This document shows positions 52,716-64,000 of a stretch of DNA of 64,000 bases, piece after piece (positions within the stretch are counted from its first letter, which is position 1; each line of letters opens with the position of its first letter). Made by a program: the position numbers and the translations under genes. The notes below the pieces were generated by a model, which did not search any database, was not told where the DNA came from, and was given only the letters and a program-made list of their open reading frames with translations. Origin of the DNA: Siphonodentalium dalli (Eukaryota > Mollusca > Scaphopoda > Gadilida > Siphonodentaliidae); assembly GCA_032622095.1 (NCBI GenBank), contig CP136061.1, positions 198,630,935-198,694,934 of the forward strand, written 5' to 3'.

Positions 52716-53170
52716 TGTGAGGTAATGACACATGTATATAGTAGGTACAAGTCTTTATTATGTTGTGAATAAGATATGCAGTGTGTACAAATATAATGAT
52801 CAATAGTCGCCGCGAATTGGTGTCCCCGAATGGGTGATGCCTGGTGTGAATGATGCCTGGATATGATCTATGTATGAGATGAGTCTAGTGAAAGCATGAT
52901 GTGATGGGATGTAGTTGTTTCTTATATACTATTTGGGATGCATATTAGATGAGGTGTTTGGCAATACACATCGGGATTGGTTCTTCCGTTATGGTCATCT
53001 CCCCTGACCATATTTGGGAGCCATCTTCATTGTGTGTATATCTTCGCTGAGAGTAAGACGTGTGAGGTTTCGAGAACCGAACACGAATATCTGAGTTTGG
53101 GGTTTTATATATTGGGACATTCGTATAGTTTGAATCAAGTTGTGAGATTATAATGGGTAGTTATCTCACA
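52716..53170 (-). mobile_element. ERV-2 5' LTR with TATA box
   Basis: 455 bp, TGTGAG...CTCACA. TATATAAAA on the minus strand at 53103-53111 is a likely promoter; AATAAAG at 52753-52759 marks the end of R. Apparently identical to the 3' LTR. Confidence 0.9.
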
Positions 53171-54289
53171 CCTTCCATTTAACCCAACTAAGCGGCTGAA
53201 GTTAGGTAAACATATGACATTTGGTTATAACCAACACGCACTACTACATTGGTAAGTTAAGGAGCGGGGGACCCCGATTGTTTCTAAAAATTCACTCATG
53301 GAACATTCTGTGCGGCACTATTGGCCAAATTAAATTGTTTAGACCACAAGGTGAACGCAAACTTCTTGAGCACACAAATGCCATGCGGTTCAAATATGTT
53401 ACATAATGTAATGGTAAACATTTGGGGTCCACTGATTCTTAACGCAACTTAGCCTGAAATTAACAGTAACTGTTTCAACACGAAATGCCACCACCCCCGA
53501 TTCACCGCGTATCCGTGTACCTTCGCACAAAGCTCGTTTATATATATACGTTTTGAGCCCAAGCCCGACAACTATAACTCTTTAATTCCATTCAAATTAA
53601 AATCTAGGCCGCTGACATGGCTATCTCCTTTCAAATCCATTGAGCGTAAACCATCTCAATGGGTTGACAATTGAGATTCCGTGACCGCATTACAAAGAAC
53701 ATGTACCCAGCTAATCGCACTCATCATTTTCCGCAGGGATAATCGTCGTGAAAAATCAATAATGTAGCCTGTGCATTTGTAATCTAATAATGAATTTTCA
53801 CAAAAATGGTATTATTGCTGTACTATAGAACCCGCTTAGCCAGTACTTTATCATTCCGTATTGCGAATTTTTACATATTACAAAGCTGTAGCGTTCGAGT
53901 ACTATGAAAAGACGAACAGATGAAACTTTCAGGCCCCCTTTTTCGCCACCAAATGCAAAGATTTTCCGGTCAAGTGAATCCCGGTATATAGATGGTTCGC
54001 CAAAAAGATCATATAAGTCATTACATGTCAATGTATTTTGCATATAAAGAGTTTTCCCCATATGTTGAGTTACAATCTACAATGAAAGAAATACACTGAT
54101 AGAAATACAGTCGAATACTATATAACACAAAATATGTATTACAAAATTAGTAAATCACAAATTAACGCTGATATTACAAAAATTGTATTCTATAGTATAG
54201 GCCCCTGGTGCTCCTCTGTTCATGGCGCTATATATTGGCGAAATATTCTTAGTTTAAAAGAAATGTTGCTATGTACGTATATCAGCTAC
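53171..54289. other. No gene; dispersed-repeat edge at 54178-54212
   Basis: Short frames without domains on both strands. 54178-54212 is the inverted partner of 37277-37315. Confidence 0.5.
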
Positions 54290-57235
54290 ATGGGGTCCGG
54301 GCTGTGAATTTGTTTATTGGGGGCGCAATTTTTAAATTCTGGTTGAATCTGGGAAGTTTAGGGGTTAATAAGCGGCACTTCCGTTTGACCTTGACCACTC
54401 TCCGTGCGTATTTGGGTTTCATTAACACCCCCGCACAGGTATGGATACTAAAATCCCACCTGGACGCAGCAGGGGCGGTCCGGGCTGTTAGCTTCATTTC
54501 ACGGCGAACATTTTCGCCGATGCCGGCATTTTGAGGGTTAATAGCGACCATGAGTGGGTTTCCATGACACTCCTGCACTTATATTGGCCTTACAATCACT
54601 CATATAGTCCATATGGGGGGGGTCCGGGCTGGACTGGGATGGTCCGGGCTGGTCCGGGCTGTCAGCGTCGTTGTCGGTAAACATAATCGGCTATTGCGGC
54701 ATTTTGGGGGTTAATTGCCAGGCATTCGTGGGCGACTCGCCCTTGTATCTTCGTGAGTGTAGTCGAGGATAGTTCCACAACACATAAGTAAGGAGTTATT
54801 AGAAGTACGAGGACATTAAGGGGGTCCCGGCTGTGAATTAGTTTATTGGGGGCGCAATTTTTTTAATTCTGGCTGAATCTGGGAAGTTTAGGGGTTAATA
54901 AGCGGCACTTCCGTTTGACCTTAACCACTCTCCGTGTGTTTTTGGGTTTCATTAACACCCTCGCACATGTATGGATACTAAAATCACACCTGGGCGCAGC
55001 AGGGGCGGTCCGGGCTGTTAGCTTCATTTCACGGCGAACATTTTCGCCGATGCCGGCATTTTGAGGGTTAATAGCGACCCTGAGTGGGTTTCCATGACAC
55101 CCCTGCACTTATATTGCCATTAAAATCATTTATATAGTCCATATGGGGTGGTCCGGGCTGGACTGGGATGGTCCGGGCTGGTCCGGGCTGTCAGCGTCGT
55201 TATCGGTAAACATAATCGGCGATTGCGGCATTTTGGGGGTTAATTGCCAGGCATTCGTGGGCGACTCGCCCTTGTATCTTCGTGAGTGTAGTTCCACAAC
55301 ACATAGGTAAGGAGTTATTAGAAGTACGAGGACATTAAGGGGGTCCGGGCTGTGAATTTGTTTATTGGGGGCGCAATTTTTTAATTCTGGCAGAATCTGG
55401 GAACTTTAGGGGTTAATAAGCGGCACTTCCGTTTGACCTTGACCACTCTCCGTGCGTATTTGGGTTTCATTAACACTCCCGCACAGGTACGGATACTAAA
55501 ATCACACCTGGACGCAGCAGGGGCGGTCCGGCCTATTAGCTTCATTTCACGGCGAACATTTTCGCCGATGCCGGCATTTTGAGGGTTAATAGCGACCCTG
55601 CGTGGGTTTCCATGACACCCCTGGACTTATATTGCCCTTAAAATCACCCATATAGTCCATGTGGGGGGTCCGGGCTGGACTGGGATGGTCCGGGCTGGTC
55701 CGGGCTGTTTGCGTCGTTATCGGTAAACATAATCGGCGATGGCGGCATTTTGGGGGTTAATTGCCAGGCATTCGTGTGCGACTCGCCCTTGTATCTTCGT
55801 GAGTGTAGTCGAGGGTAGATCCACAACACATAGGTAAGGAGTTATTAGAAGTACGAGGACATTAAGGGGGTCCGGGCTGTGAATTTGTTTATTGGGGGCG
55901 CAATATTTTAATTCTGGTTGAATCTGGGAAGTTTAGGGGTTAATAAGCGGCACTTCCGTTTGACCTTGACCACTCTCCGTGCGTATTTGGGTTTCATTAA
56001 CACCCTCGCATATGTATGGATGCTAAAATCACACCTGGGCGCAGCAGGGGTGGTCCGGGCTGTTAGCTTCATTTCACGGCGAACATTTTCGCCGATGCCG
56101 GCATTTTGAGGGTTAATAGCGACCCTGAGTGGGTTTCCATGACACCCCTGCACTTATATTGCCATTAAAATCATTTATATAGTCCATATGGGGGGGGTCC
56201 GGGCTGGACTGGGATGGTCCGGGCTGGTCCGGGCTGTCAGCGTCGTTATCGGTAAACATAATCGGCGATTGCGGCATTTTGGGGGTTAATTGCCAGGCAT
56301 TCGTGGGCGACTCGCCCTTGTATCTTCGTGAGTGTAGTCGAGGGTAGTTCCACAACACATAGGTAAGGAGTTATTAGAAGTACGAGGACATTAAGGGGGT
56401 CCGGGCTGTGAATTTGTTTATTGGGGGCGCAATTTTTTAATTCTGGCTGAATCTGGGAAGTTTAGGGGTTAATAAGCGGCACTTCCGTTTGACCTTGACC
56501 ACTCTCCGTGCGTATTTGGGTTTCATTAACACCCTCGCATATGTATGGATACTAAAATCACACCTGGGCGCAGCAGGGGCGGTCCGGGCTGTTAGCTTCA
56601 TTTCACGGCGAACATTTTCGCCCATGACTGCATTTTGAGGGTTAATAGCGACCCTGAGTGGGTTTCCATGACACCCCTGCACTTATATTGCCATTAAAAT
56701 CATTTATACAGTCCATATGGGGGGGTCCGGGCTGGACTGGGCTGGTCCGGGCTGTCAGCGTCGTTATCGGTAAACATAATCGGCGATAGCGGCATTTTGG
56801 GGGTTAATTGCCAGGCATTCGTGTGCGACTCGCCCTTGTATCTTCGTGAGTGTAGTCGAGGGTAGATCCACAACACATAGGTAAGGAGTTATTAGAAGTA
56901 CGAGGACATTAAGGGGGTCCGGGCTGTGAATTTGTTTATTGGGGGCGCAATATTTTAATTCTGGCTGAATCTGGGAAGTTTATGGGTTAATAAGCGGCAC
57001 TTCCGTTTGACCTTGACCACTCTCCGTGCGTATTTGGGTTTCATTAACACCCCCGCACAGGTATGGATACTAAAATCCCACCTGGACGCAGCAGGGGCGG
57101 TCCGGGCTGTTAGCTTCATTTCGCGGCGAACATTTTCGCCGATGCCGGCATTTTGAGTGTTAATAGCGACCCGGAGTGGGTTTCCATGACACCCCTGCAC
57201 TTATATTGCCATTAAAATCATTTATATAGTCCATA
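54290..57235. repeat. ~520-bp satellite, five full units plus one partial
   Basis: Units start at 'ggggtccgggctgtgaattt' at about 54294, 54824, 55340, 55866, 56395 and 56912 (516-530 bp; the last is truncated to ~320 bp). Each has an A part ('gcggcacttccgtttgacct', 'ggcgaacattttcgcc') and a B part rich in GGTCCGGGCTG. A minus-strand 81-codon frame (CHGNPLRVAINPQNAG...) recurs in most units because the sequence recurs; no sign that it is a gene. Confidence 0.92.
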
Positions 57236-59640
57236 TATTACAAAGCGTTCGTAACCATGTGCTTTTAAACGCATACTCATTTGCATATGGATGCAACTTA
57301 GTCGGGCAATATCTTGGGAGAGTGGAAGCCCAATTAAGGGCACTATTACGTCATATGGGTTTATACTGCCCGGCTGATCTGGCCGTGTCCATTGAGCTAT
57401 GGGGATATCTCGCAGAACAAGAGGAAATTGTAGTAGAACGAAAAGTATTTTCCCTCAATATAACACAAATTTGTGTTCTTGGGATATTTCCCAAGATTAG
57501 TAATATAACTAAGACATCAGGTATCATTTGCATAAGATGTAATTTAATTTCGGTAAATATACAACAAACTGTTTTATCCGCATGCTCCAAATATTATGAC
57601 AAATCAAAAAAGCGGAACGACATATACATATGTAATGGAAACAACTTCGATAAGACAGGACCAATCAACAATATCTGACGTTGCCTATATGATATATACC
57701 GTATAGTAACTTATAATAATCAAATAGTAACATATATAATAAATGTATTGTATTTGCTCTGTATTTTTATGAACTGTTTTCTGTTTATATATTTTTTACT
57801 TGTGTTTTTTTTTTACGAATAAAATTTATGTTTAAAAAAATAGGAGCTATGTGGTAACTTTGGTTAATAGCATACTCGCTATATTGTGTACCGGTTTGAA
57901 TGATTAGTTTTTTGAATGGAATTCTGAAGTGGTACATTTATAAAAACCAATATTTTTTATATTATATATATGCCTAATAATATGATCTTGAGGGCGTAAC
58001 CATTTCTGACTATGGTTTTCTTGTCTTTCTTGTCTGTGAGTGGAACACAGTCGCACATCCAGGCGCTCAACTTCATCCCGCTTTATTAAAACAATCAAAA
58101 TGTTACTACACATCATATCAATAAGTATACCAATTTATTTATAGAACGGCGGGATAATAAGCAGCACTCGATGAGAAATGCGTGCACATGTTCGCCCACA
58201 ATCCCGTTGCATCTAGGATAAAATAGGATAGGATATTTTATTTCAATATGTACATTATCAATATTTAAATAATAAATGCAAGTTATATTAGATTTTATAT
58301 TTCAGGGGGTGACATGGTCATGATCGACTGTCTTAATGTCACCACCTTAACGATAAATAGATCCTATGGTGGGCGATCAAGTGTTCTTGTTTAATGCACT
58401 GCTATATTTATTTACATGTATACAATTATGGTTGCATGCATGTACATTTATCATATGCATGCAGCTATAAGGGCCCTCGGTGACCCAACCCGTTTAAGAT
58501 ACATATATAGCGCATTTGACGTAATTGTAAAGACCAGCAGTGGCGAACCAGGTTTTATTTCCGATACAGGCATATTCGTGATCAACACAAGGGTACAGGA
58601 TAACCAAATCCATGTAACTGCATGCATGGATAAGTGTACAAGTGCCCATGATCTAAGTGCAGATACATGATTTCCCGGTGAACTGTTGCCTCTCCGTGTG
58701 CGGTCGGTTATTTATTGGGACATATCGTCGTTTAACCGCGGAAACCATCGGCCAACGGAAAACAACTGACGTACATACTTATAATTCAATTCAATTACTT
58801 ATTGAATAACAGACAAGAAGCGTGATACATAACATAAACAAACATACAGACACAATGAGGACAATATCTTGTCAATGTATACATTAAATGTTATACACAT
58901 ATTTTAGTTATATTGGTCGATTGAAATGTAGTTTATCATAATGACCTATTGTAATGCATTATAGACTTCTGTAATTTGTCGATTTTGTTTTCAAGATGAG
59001 GATTGTATACATGTTTTCAAGATGAGGATTGTATACATACTTGAAAAATAGCATTTTATCTTAAGTGACATGCTAGATACATGCCTAGTACATGTAAAGG
59101 TTGATGGGATAAGATAAGTGTTTGCATTGTTTATTTATTCACCAACCTTAAAAATGTTATACCTTTTTTATATCACCATAGAGTTCACAGTTAAAAGGGA
59201 CATTCATTTCATCTTCAACTTTATCCAAGCAGTGTAAGCAAAACCTTTCAGATACATCTTTTGGCTTAGGTTTTGTATACCTCAAAGTTTCGATATTAAG
59301 TTTGTGCGTACTTAATCTGAGTTTAGTTCGGGGAATTCAAATCAAGATAGTTCCTAAATTTTGACCAAATTACAATTTTACTATAAAATCTAAATTTTCC
59401 ATCATTTGAAACTTTCATTTTGTTATAATCATGATCATTTAATATATGTTGTTGTAAGTAGTCACAACTACCTCTTTGAATTATGATTCATCAAGATTAT
59501 CTTTTTTAATTTTTACAAATTTAGCAATTTTGACCATATTGTTAGACCATGACATATCTGGTTTTAGACCATTCAGTATCGTATCTTCTTCAAAGTATGA
59601 GTTCAAAAGTTATATGCTGTTTTATCATCGTTTCTACTTT
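57236..59640. other. Mostly non-coding; two weak coding candidates
   Basis: A + frame at 57259-57678 (no ATG at its head; YGCNLVGQYLGRVEAQLRAL) and one at 58416-58670 (SGEPGFISDTGIFVINTRVQ) have protein-like stretches but no recognised domain and no clear exon limits; a CATGCAG acceptor precedes the second. 58225-58262 contains 'ggataggatattttatttca', whose complement also occurs at 36.79 kb, perhaps LINE tails. The rest shows nothing. Confidence 0.35.
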
Positions 59641-59795
59641 TGAGGTCCATCCAGATACACGACTCTGATTATCGCCCTTTTACATGGATAACAAATTCGC
59701 GCTTATAGGGTTAGAACCAGCTTCACATCTCTGGGTGGCTTATATGTTGGCCTAATGGTTCATGCTCCTAACCAGTTGAGCCACCGGGGCCCCGA
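59640..59795 (-). mobile_element. tRNA-derived SINE head
   Basis: On the minus strand 'ggggccccggtggctcaact' then 'ggttaggagcatgaacc' gives an A box (TGGCTCAACTGG), and GGTTCTAACCC about 57 nt later gives a B box (59710-59720). This is an internal RNA polymerase III promoter in tRNA-like order without a folded tRNA. The tail beyond 59640 is not defined. Confidence 0.6.
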
Positions 59796-60199
59796 TTTTG
59801 TGGTCGTTCCTCCACATAACAAACTGATAAAACTCCAGGCAGAGTTATCTCCCATCACTCCGCTGAGATATCACTGCCACAATGACATTTGGTAAGGATT
59901 TCTGACATGATCTTAGTTCATATGTTTTAGGATTAAAATTGTCTGTCTGGCTTTTTGTTCTTAACAATACCGAAAGAATTACCATTATTGCAAACTTGTG
60001 GTGGTCAAAATAGGGAATAGAAATGGCGAACGAATAGATGACTAACGAGCACGTGCGATATTACTATATAACTCAAATAAACTTATATACAAAAGTTGGT
60101 TCGTATTATCAGCACCCTCCAATGGGCGCTAACTAATATAACAGTCTCAACATACTCAGGTTGGTCAAAAGTTAAGTCGCTGTCATCGTCATCTTTCAA

Positions 60200-61560
60200 C
60201 ATAACCTGAATGCTAACACGTGCTTTGATTGTTGCTTTTCTTTGTACCTTTGTCTATATGTGTTTGAGAGGTATATTTTCCTGTGGTGGAGGAGGTTCTT
60301 CGATGTGGCTATCTGGAGCAATGCTAGTGCAGACCTCAAGGGAGTAGAACTTTGAAATTGGTCGGTTCGTGAGTACACTTGTAGTTCTCAGTGTCACTGT
60401 ATGGACATGTCCACCATGTCCATGCATGGTGTACGTTTGTGATTTCTCCCGTTTTCAATTGATTCGTTGTTGCTTGTCTTCTTTGATAATGACAACTGAT
60501 CCTCTTTTGACGGTGTCGCTGAGATTATCTCCCGTAGTTCGGTGAAATTGTCGGAGGTGTGTTAAATATCCGTAAGTCCAACGACTCCGGAAGTGCTGAA
60601 TTAACGTTGCGCGTTTCCTTGCTCGAATGGTTAAGTCGTCCTCGCGTATTTCGAAATCTGAGTCGTCCAATTCATGGATGAGGGAGAGTTATAAGGTGAC
60701 CGGTGAGGAAATGTGATGGTGTGAGCGGATCACCGTTGTTTATGTCTTGTGATGTGTACAACAGCCGCCTGTCGCTTCCATCTTAACACTGTTCTCAGTT
60801 AATCGAATGACACCATGGAATGGTGTAGGTTTTTTTTTCAATGCTAACTTGGTGACAGCAATTAATCTTCCATAGAAGCCACCATGACACGGAGCTCTTT
60901 TTGTGATCAAGTTCCACTCGAATCGAAAGCTTCTCGGTAATCTCATTTGATTGGACGAATGTGTGAGTCAGCATACTAGAATTCTTGAATTTCACCGTGT
61001 TGTTAACTGTTGTGAACAGAGGTCCACAAAAAGCGACGCCAGTGTAGTCAAAAGCGGGGACGTCTGAATCTCTAGAAGTTGGTAGAGGTTGTGGATCGGG
61101 TAATCTGTACGGTCTGCATGTGAGGCAAGTTACTGTCGAGTTGACACATGAATGTTTCAATTTCTCATGTGTGTCGAGTACAATTAGTTGTATGAAATGG
61201 TGGTTCTTTGGCAATACAATTGGGTGCTTAGCACTTTCTTCGAGTGGCGAAGTTTTGTGTCAACCACGACAGCGTTTCATTCAAACAACGCCAATGAACA
61301 GCTTGAATTGATTGATGATAGGTAACTTGTGTTGTTTCTGTTTTAGAGCGAGTTCTTTGTAGATGTCATCAAACGTTGATTGCTGAATGTTCCTTATAAC
61401 GACAGTCTTGTCGGGTTCTATTCCTGAAGCTTGTAGAGGTCCCTTTGCTGTTTTCAGCTTGGTTCGCGTTCTTGCAGAAACGGAGTATCCACACAGCAAC
61501 GCTAACCCAGTCTGGATAACCGACTTACATCAAGGATATTCTGAGAACCTTTAGTTTAAT
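60200..61560 (-). pseudogene. Decayed BEL/Pao retrotransposon pol fragment (integrase to C-terminus)
   Basis: Minus-strand pieces in broken frames: CRPYRLPDPQPLPTSRDSD and YTGVAFCGPLFTTVN (BEL integrase start, DF-x-GPL motif), RAPCHGGFYGRLIAVTKLAL (the 'GGFWERL' block; here the catalytic Glu position is Gly), then LIQHFRSRWTYGYLTHLRQF and GSVVIIKEDKQQRI (the domain after BEL integrase), and near 60290-60350 FYSLEVCTSIAPDS (pol terminus). Several stops and frame changes. An upstream fragment lies at 61281-61499. No LTR recognised. Confidence 0.75.
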
Positions 61561-61799
61561 CCGTTTGGCCGATCCGTTCGGTTTGTATTTTCTCGATGGT
61601 GTCTGATGTTGTGAACAAGGTCGGTGTTGGTGTTACTTCGGGATCAGTTTGCACTATGTCAGGACCATGCAGACACACTGCATATATATTGTGTGCAACA
61701 TTTAGTCTTCGTGTGTGTACCATCACACACGTGGAGTGAGAAACAGCATTGTTGTTATTGGTAGGATATACATGCATATAGTGTTATCCTCAATACAAT

Positions 61800-62125
61800 A
61801 GCAACCCATCTTATTGTCTCTATCTATCTATATCTATATTTGAAAATGCCTGTCTGTCTGTCTGTCTGTCTGTCTTTTTTCAGAATATTTTCAAAAATAG
61901 TGGTCACAATGTGCAATCTAATTTAGTTTCTTCTGAGATAAAAGAAAATACATGACTTTTCACGATTCTCCAATACTGGCATGAACAGAGGCGCACCTGG
62001 ACATATCTTTAAACCATCTGTATCTTCATGGAGATATGATAACCAGATGTCATCAAAATATTAGTCTAACCCACTAGATTGATTTATACATCTCTATGTA
62101 AAACCTAATTGTCGTATTTTGAACT
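61800..62125 (-). mobile_element. Fragment of a non-autonomous element
   Basis: On the minus strand it ends in CAGACAGACAGACAGACAGG plus ATTTTCAAATATAGATAG, the tail type of the 22.5-kb repeat. 62010-62125 matches the complement of 37149-37275. 62126-63167 shows no gene. Confidence 0.6.
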
Positions 62126-63167
62126 AACGTTCATGTTTTGATCCCATTAAAATATTTAAAACCAATCACAAAAAAACACCATTTCCAACCTCGTCGACTG
62201 TACGAAGAAATTATGGCATTGAAATCCATGTAAAAAGGGACGACCGTGCAGTCACTTATATGAACGTCAATATTTAATTAACTATAACTATTTCTTATAA
62301 CCAATTACGTACACGAAGTGATAGGGTGATGGGGTCTACCTCAGAATTATTATATTGCCCTCACATCTTTCAGTCTTTCGTGGGTCCCCGGGGCCATATT
62401 TTCGACTGGCCCATATATATGCCCATTCTCAATTTGGATGAAATATTAGTTGTACTCACTCCCACAACCCTTGGCCTTGGTTGGAAATTGGGGTTCTTAT
62501 GAGTGAGAACTCGGGTTTACACACCCCCTCATAATGTGGGTTGTTTGTTTGTTTCAAATCACAACCCAAATCATTAGAATATAAGTAAGGAAGATAATTT
62601 AATTTCCAAGAACATCTTTTTATTTGTACCTGTACAAATCCTATATTGATTTTATAGGTTGGGATTTGATCAGTTTGATTACAATTGCATGGAGCTACAT
62701 TTATACCAGCGCGGACTCGGGGAGTCGGAGCCATGCAAGTAGTTATGAAACAACGTCAACCAAACCAAACTTAATGCCAACCATGTCAACATTATGCCTT
62801 CTTTGTATGCTATGTCGCTGTCAAAAGGTAGAGGGGTAATGTCACAAGAGCTATACTCGACCTTCACCTCAGAATTAGCAGTCACGTTATATTCAACTAA
62901 TTAACGGGTCTTTTTCGGATGGTTTTTAGACATTTACGAGATGGGTCATGTCGTTTTCGCGATGTGGCTAACGAAAATGTGCAGCTTTACGTAATTTCCG
63001 TCATTTTCCGAATGGCAAAGCAACCCGAGTCAGATCGGCAACATTTATGATTTAAGTAATGATTATTATTTAAAGTATAAACCATGTGATGTCTTCACGC
63101 AATGAATACTGATATGTTAGCTATGTGAAAAGTAATATTTTGTAGTTTTAATTTAATTGCAATGACG

Positions 63168-63310
63168 TTTCAAGATGGCGGCCCCTCAAATTCAAGATGG
63201 CGGCGCCCCTAATTCAAGATGGCGGCGCCCATGTTCGAAAGCGAACTCAGTATAAGGACGACCAGCGCATATGCTGCTGCGCAACACATGCGCGGCTGGG
63301 CCAATGTCAG
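63168..63310 (+). promoter_or_regulatory. Candidate host promoter: three tandem YY1-like sites and a CCAAT box
   Basis: CAAGATGGCGGC occurs three times in about 55 bp (near 63172, 63194 and 63214), each part of a ~20-bp unit. AAGATGGCGGC is the YY1 core often found at or just after start sites, in this orientation for transcription to the right. GGCCAATG follows at ~63299. GC content rises locally. Confidence 0.5.
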
Positions 63311-63547
63311 ATAGACTAATGGAATCTCTAAGTTACCTACTGGTCATTTATTCAGTTTACATTTCGTACCCGGGTACGAACATATAGTATTACCTCAGTC
63401 TATGACGATTTACGCCAACCGCGCCGAGCTGATCGTCCTTAAAAAAATGATAACGTCTAAAGTACGCTCAGTTGTAGTTAAATAAATTCTTCTTTATTCG
63501 TGGCACGAATTAGTCGTGATAATCAAAATGACAATCACTCCGACAAG
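63310..63547 (+). CDS. Candidate first exon
   Basis: Downstream of the YY1 cluster there is a near-consensus donor ACAAG|GTGAGT (GT at 63548). ATG 63528 would encode MTITPT before the splice; earlier ATGs give short closed frames. The rest of the gene would lie beyond the window. Weakly supported but consistent. Confidence 0.3.
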
Positions 63548-63769
63548 GTGAGTCACTACTTACAATCCATGTATAAGAATGACGTTTTGTGATGCCATTT
63601 GGATATACAATTTTGAGAATACATGTAACACTTTGAACAAGAGTATTCTCTATTACAACCGAATGTCCACAGCAGATGGTTTCAGATCATTTTAACCTGC
63701 GTGGGCAACGACGGATAACCCTGCTAGTATTATGTAATTGCATATATTTTCGCATGGAAGAATAAACAA

Positions 63770-63795
63770 TCTCGCTCTCTCTCACTCTCTCTCTT

Positions 63796-63842
<47 letters not shown>

Positions 63843-63890
63843 ATCTTTCGCGATCTCTATCTTTCTCTCTCTCTCTCTTTCTCTCTCGCG
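63770..63890. repeat. (CT)n microsatellite
   Basis: Imperfect CT/TTTCT tract of about 120 bp. The Ser/Leu-rich frame over it is not a gene. Confidence 0.92.
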
Positions 63891-64000
63891 CGCGCCAATC
63901 GTGACATGTCAGCAGGAACAATTCTGGCCTGGCGCCAATCGCGACGTCAGCAGTCGGATAAATAATTCGAAGACCAAAGCCAGAGCCGTAATTTCGCTAA

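Larger units (their letters stand above)
38072..53170 (-). mobile_element. ERV-2: 15.1-kb LTR element with gag, pol and env-like genes
   Basis: Bounded by 455-bp direct repeats (38072-38526 and 52716-53170), each TGTGAG...CTCACA. Flanks give a 4-bp CCTT target duplication (38068-38071 and 53171-53174), the length typical of errantiviruses. Genes run right to left: leader ORF, gag, pol, integrase, a 3.7-kb gap, env. The sense strand is rich in A and C and poor in G, so the given strand looks G/T-rich. It is an unusually long element, mainly because of the pol-env gap. Confidence 0.9.

Noticed and set aside
54282-57200. Recurrent minus-strand 81-codon frame in the satellite
   Set aside because: Recurs because the 520-bp unit recurs; no domain and variable stops.
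63738-63965. Ser/Leu-rich + frame
   Set aside because: Translation of a CT microsatellite.

Overview
The window looks like animal nuclear DNA, most likely from a mollusc or related lophotrochozoan. It is AT-rich and intron-like, with single exons carrying eukaryotic splice signals, many microsatellites, frequent ACATGTA runs, and repeats I associate with molluscs (a GGGGGGTATCCGTAGTCCCATT-type element, 'aagggccataactc' repeats). The species call is inference. Almost all long reading frames belong to mobile elements; host coding sequence is sparse.

Layout. 1-6 kb: intron-like DNA with a foldback MITE and two candidate Cys-rich host exons. 6.1-21.2 kb: a Ty3/Gypsy-type LTR element on + ('Gypsy-1'). 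It has a 262-bp-type LTR split by a nested retroposon, then gag with a helix-hairpin-helix-like N-terminus, a Q/G/Y/S-rich domain and a zinc knuckle, a -1 frameshift signal, protease-RT-RNase H, and an integrase ending in a PHD finger. A third ORF ends in a TatD-type nuclease domain. ORF3 is followed by a tRNA-Ser-like 3' segment with CCA, then an inverted LTR and a second, inverted ORF3, as if a tRNA-primed cDNA intermediate had been captured.

22-30 kb: a thrombospondin type 1 exon on -, a 2.1-kb array of 122-bp monomers carrying an NRF1-like site, foldback elements, and scattered exons of a candidate + strand zinc-finger gene between TTAA-type MITEs. 30-38 kb: intergenic DNA with MITEs, minisatellites and repeat fragments.

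38.1-53.2 kb: a 15.1-kb LTR element on - ('ERV-2') with apparently identical 455-bp LTRs and a CCTT target duplication. It carries a leader ORF, gag, a textbook -1 frameshift signal, pol, integrase, and an env-like gene of the errantivirus/baculovirus-F type behind a splice acceptor. Its reading frames are broken mostly in homopolymers or dinucleotide runs, so indel-type assembly error must be excluded before it is called dead.

54.3-57.2 kb: a ~520-bp satellite. 59.7 kb: a tRNA-derived SINE head. 60.2-61.6 kb: a decayed BEL/Pao pol fragment. 63.2-63.6 kb: a candidate host promoter with three tandem YY1-like motifs and a first exon with a good donor site.

The most unusual object is Gypsy-1. 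Its third ORF (nuclease) sits between integrase and polypurine tract/LTR, so it belongs to the element, and its integrase carries a possible chromatin-reading finger.
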